In this document: positions 61,604 to 64,000 of the stretch, one piece after another
Layout: each line of letters begins with the position of its first letter
Numbering within the stretch: the stretch's first letter is position 1
Notes under the pieces: generated by a model
Database searches by the model: none
What the model was told of the DNA's origin: nothing
What the model saw: the letters and a program-made list of their open reading frames with translations, nothing else
Made by a program: the position numbers and the translations under genes
Source: Phoronis australis
Lineage: Eukaryota; Phoronida; Phoronidae
Length of the DNA stretch: 64,000 nt
Assembly: GCA_002633005.1 (NCBI GenBank)
Contig: NMRA01000388.1
Coordinates: 280,931-344,930, forward strand
Direction: 5' to 3'

Positions 61604-61707
61604 ATGTTGGAATACATCTCGAGCTTTTTAGCTTTGGTGGCCGTGTTATTTGGTGTCCTGGTCTATTTCGATAGCCAACCATCAATTAATTATTCTAGGA
61701 ACATAAA
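61604..61707 (+). CDS. Candidate first exon: N-terminal membrane anchor
   Basis: An ATG opens 34 codons plus two bases ending at a strong donor (AA|GTAAGTATT). The start is MLEYISSFLALVAVLFGVLV, a clear N-terminal membrane or signal-anchor helix, followed by YFDSQPSINYSRNI. Such anchors precede enzymes like short-chain dehydrogenases or P450s, but no downstream exon is visible before the window ends, so the product is unknown. Confidence 0.5.
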
Positions 61708-61789
61708 GTAAGTATTTTTTATAAATCAGGCGCGAAATTTAGGTGCATTTGTTGCATTAATCTCGCTCTTCCGTCGTCCTCCCCATTGT

Positions 61790-62220
61790 CGTCCTTTCGA
61801 TTAATTCCGCCAAGTGTCGCTTCTCCGAGCGCTCTCGTTACTTGGCGGAATTCTTCCGCCAAGTATGTTGGTCTGACAGCAAGTTTTTACTTGGCGGAAT
61901 TCTTCCGCCAAGTATGTTGGTCTGACAGCAAGTTTTTTTTTGTTTGTTCGCTCTCTACAGGTCGCAATTTTCGTTCGATTTTCACGAAATTTGCACACAA
62001 CGTGTAGATCGTGAACTGCTAGAAAGCTATTGTTTTTGGTCATGATCGAATACAAAATGGCGGACGTGGCGGCCATTTTGTATCCGATTTCACAGTCAAA
62101 TACTCGTAGAGGCCGCATTTTTCGACCTACATGACTGAAAAGCGGAACGAATATAATAGATCGCATATGCTACAATTGTGCAGAAAATCATTGACTTCCA
62201 GTTAAAGATAGCGGAAATAT
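61790..62220. repeat. ~420-bp direct repeat, copy 1
   Basis: Matches 63580-64000 in the same orientation at an offset of 1791 bp: TTCGATTAATTCCGCCAAGTG, then the palindromic units, TCGCTCTCTACAGGTCGCAA and CGTAGAGGCCGCATTTTTCG (each shown as 20-base anchors or less). Confidence 0.9.
61840..61913. repeat. Two 49-bp units each carrying a 25-bp palindrome
   Basis: ACTTGGCGGAAT and its mirror ATTCTTCCGCCAAGT form near-perfect palindromes at 61840-61864 and 61889-61913, spaced 49 bp apart. Confidence 0.85.
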
Positions 62221-62597
62221 TGGACGTGGCGCATGCGCACCCCGAAATATGGTCAAAAACGTTTTCTCCTGTAGAGGGCGTAATTGCAAACCAATTACTT
62301 TCAAACTGGTCACGTGTTTGTTGAGTTTAATAAGCTTTTAAAAAAAATATTGAACCGGAAGTCACTTTCCAGATGGCGACTGTGGCGCATGTTGACACGG
62401 TTTCAATCGCTCTGGTGTCGCATTTTTCACGGGAAGAGTAAATGACGTGAATTTTTGCATGTGGATTCCTTGAAGTATGGCCTTTCAAAAAATCTGCGAC
62501 AGCATATTTCTCAGACTTACCGTTTTCGAGTTACTTGACTTTGAATTTCAAAAAAAACGGCAAATTTTCAATTTTCTCGAAAAATTTTTGGATTTTT

Positions 62598-63530
62598 GCC
62601 AAACTACCACTTTAGATAGAGATTTGAACGGGCTTTCAGAAGATATTTTCCATTTTGCCCTACGCCGTCTACTTTTTGAATTATTCGAGATTTTCGGATA
62701 CCAGTGTTCCTATGAGAGCGCGCCGGTGGCTGACTTTCAGTTCACTTTGTTTTGGTTATGCCTAGTTGACCCAGACTGACCCAGCCAGCACTGTCGTACT
62801 GTAAAGCATGGCTCGTCCGTCATGTTGCGCCATCTATTGTTCTTTATTGTAGTTGATTGTATGCTCTCTATTTGATTTTTTGCTAGTCACATGAATGTTA
62901 TCGTGTTTGACAAACTACCACTTTAGATAGAGTTTTGAACGGGCTTTCAGATAATAATTTTCATTTTGCGCTACGACGTCTACTTTTTGAATTATTCGAG
63001 ATTTTCGAATACCGTTGTTCCTTCGGTCACACGCAGCTGGCTGGCTTTCAGTTCACTTTGTTTTGATTATGCCTGGTTGACCCAGACTGACCCAGCCAGC
63101 ACTGTTCTACTGTAGACTGGACAGTCATGTGGCGCCATCTATTGTTCTTTATTGTAGTTCATTGTATGCTCTCTATTTGATTTCGTCGCTAGTCACATGA
63201 ATGTTATCGTGTTTGCCAAACTATCAGTTTAGATAGAGTTTTGAACGGGCTTTCAGAAGATTTTTTCCATTTTGCGCTACGACGTCTACTTTTTGAATTA
63301 TTTGAGATTTTCGGATACCGTTGTTCCTTCGGTCACGTATGCACGCAGCTGGCTGGCTTTCAGTTAGTTCACTTCGTTTTGGTTATGCCTAGTTGACCCA
63401 GACAGACCCAGCCAGCACTGTTCTACTGTAGACTAGACCGTCATATAGCGCCATCTATTGTTCTTTATTGTAGTTCATTACATGCTGTCTATTTGATTTC
63501 TTCGCTAGTCACATGAATGTTACCGTGTTA
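62598..63530. repeat. Satellite-like tandem repeat, three ~308-bp units
   Basis: Units start near 62598, 62909 and 63215 (AAACTA.CA.TTTAGATAGA anchors at 62601, 62912, 63218). All share GAACGGGCTTTCAGA, CGTCTACTTTTTGAATTATT, GACCCAGCCAGCACTGT and GCGCCATCTATTGTTC. It sits between the two copies of the 420-bp direct repeat. Confidence 0.9.
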
Positions 63531-63579
63531 TCCATTTTTGCCGCCTTGATCATCATGATTGTCGTCGTCGCTCTCATTG

Positions 63580-64000
63580 TCGTCTTTTCGATTAATTCCG
63601 CCAAGTGCCGCTCTTCCGAGAGCTCTCGTTACTTGGCGAAATAAATTTCGCCAAGTATGTTGCTCTGACAGCAAGTTTTTACTTGTCAGAATTCTTCCGC
63701 CAAGTATGTTGCTCTGACAGCAAGTTTTTTTTTTTTTTTTTTTTTTTGTTCGCTCTCTACAGGTCGCAATTCTGGTCCGATTTTCACGAAATTTGCACAC
63801 AACATGTAGATCGGGAATCACTAGAACGCTATTGTTTTTTGGTCATGATCAGATACAAAATGGCGGACGTGGCGGCCATTTTGTATCCGATTTCACAGTC
63901 AAATACTCGTAGAGGCCGCATTTTTCGACCTACATGGCTGAAAATCGATACGAATATACTACAACGCATGTGCTACAATTGTGCAGAAAATCGTTGACTT
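63580..64000. repeat. ~420-bp direct repeat, copy 2 (runs off window)
   Basis: Same sequence as 61790-62220 with a longer T run (63725 onward) and a degenerate first palindrome. ORFs across it are repeat shadows. The repeat continues beyond the window. Confidence 0.9.

Noticed and set aside
63605-63997. 130-codon plus-strand ORF
   Set aside because: Lies wholly in the direct repeat and contains a poly-Phe tract from the T run.
1-64000. CRISPR arrays, rRNA genes, bacterial operons
   Set aside because: No regularly spaced repeats with unique spacers, no rRNA sequence, and clear spliceosomal introns show a eukaryotic genome.

Overview
This 64-kb window is eukaryotic, AT-rich animal DNA: genes are split by GT-AG introns, most of the sequence is non-coding, and decayed transposons of several classes are present. 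The protein families (a fibrocystin-L-like giant receptor, a TPR-TIR protein) and repeats point to a marine invertebrate. A deuterostome such as a hemichordate or amphioxus is the best guess; this is inference, not proof. An assembly gap lies at 35571-35722 and a single N at 39479.

Left half (1-31.1 kb, minus strand): the 5' part of one large gene of the fibrocystin-L (PKHD1L1) family. I traced 21 coding exons from a signal-peptide exon at 30976-31060 to an exon at 48-196, after which the gene leaves the window. Splice phases agree at every junction except one (4.1 kb). The product runs signal peptide, three IPT/TIG-like domains, a PA14 domain, then the repeating beta-rich segments typical of this family (about 915 residues here). 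Its introns hold a decayed Ty3/gypsy element (13.2-15.7 kb) containing a LINE fragment, a SINE-like copy and microsatellites. Intron 1 (22.6-31.0 kb) carries an in-frame 45-bp tandem repeat and one possible terminal exon.

Middle (31-44 kb): two copies of an unnamed dispersed repeat (33.7-34.7 kb); a 2.87-kb DNA transposon with long inverted ends and a broken gene (35.08-37.95 kb); an inverted-repeat element (38.6-39.15 kb); and an apparently intronless plus-strand gene at 41285-43289 for a TPR protein with a C-terminal TIR domain and three membrane segments. That gene is split by one frame break in an A-rich run.

Right half (44-64 kb): mostly non-coding. At 55051-55141 (minus) is a second signal-peptide exon that resembles exon 1 of the fibrocystin-L-like gene in protein, phase and about 60 bp of upstream sequence. 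It is either an alternative distal promoter or the start of a paralogue. If it is used by the same gene, the TPR-TIR gene lies inside its first intron on the opposite strand. Further right are a MITE-like element (57.1-57.5 kb), a LINE 3' end (57.7-58.2 kb), a third copy of the dispersed repeat (60.6-61.3 kb), a candidate first exon of a membrane-anchored protein (61604-61707, plus) and a complex repeat block (61.79-64.0 kb).
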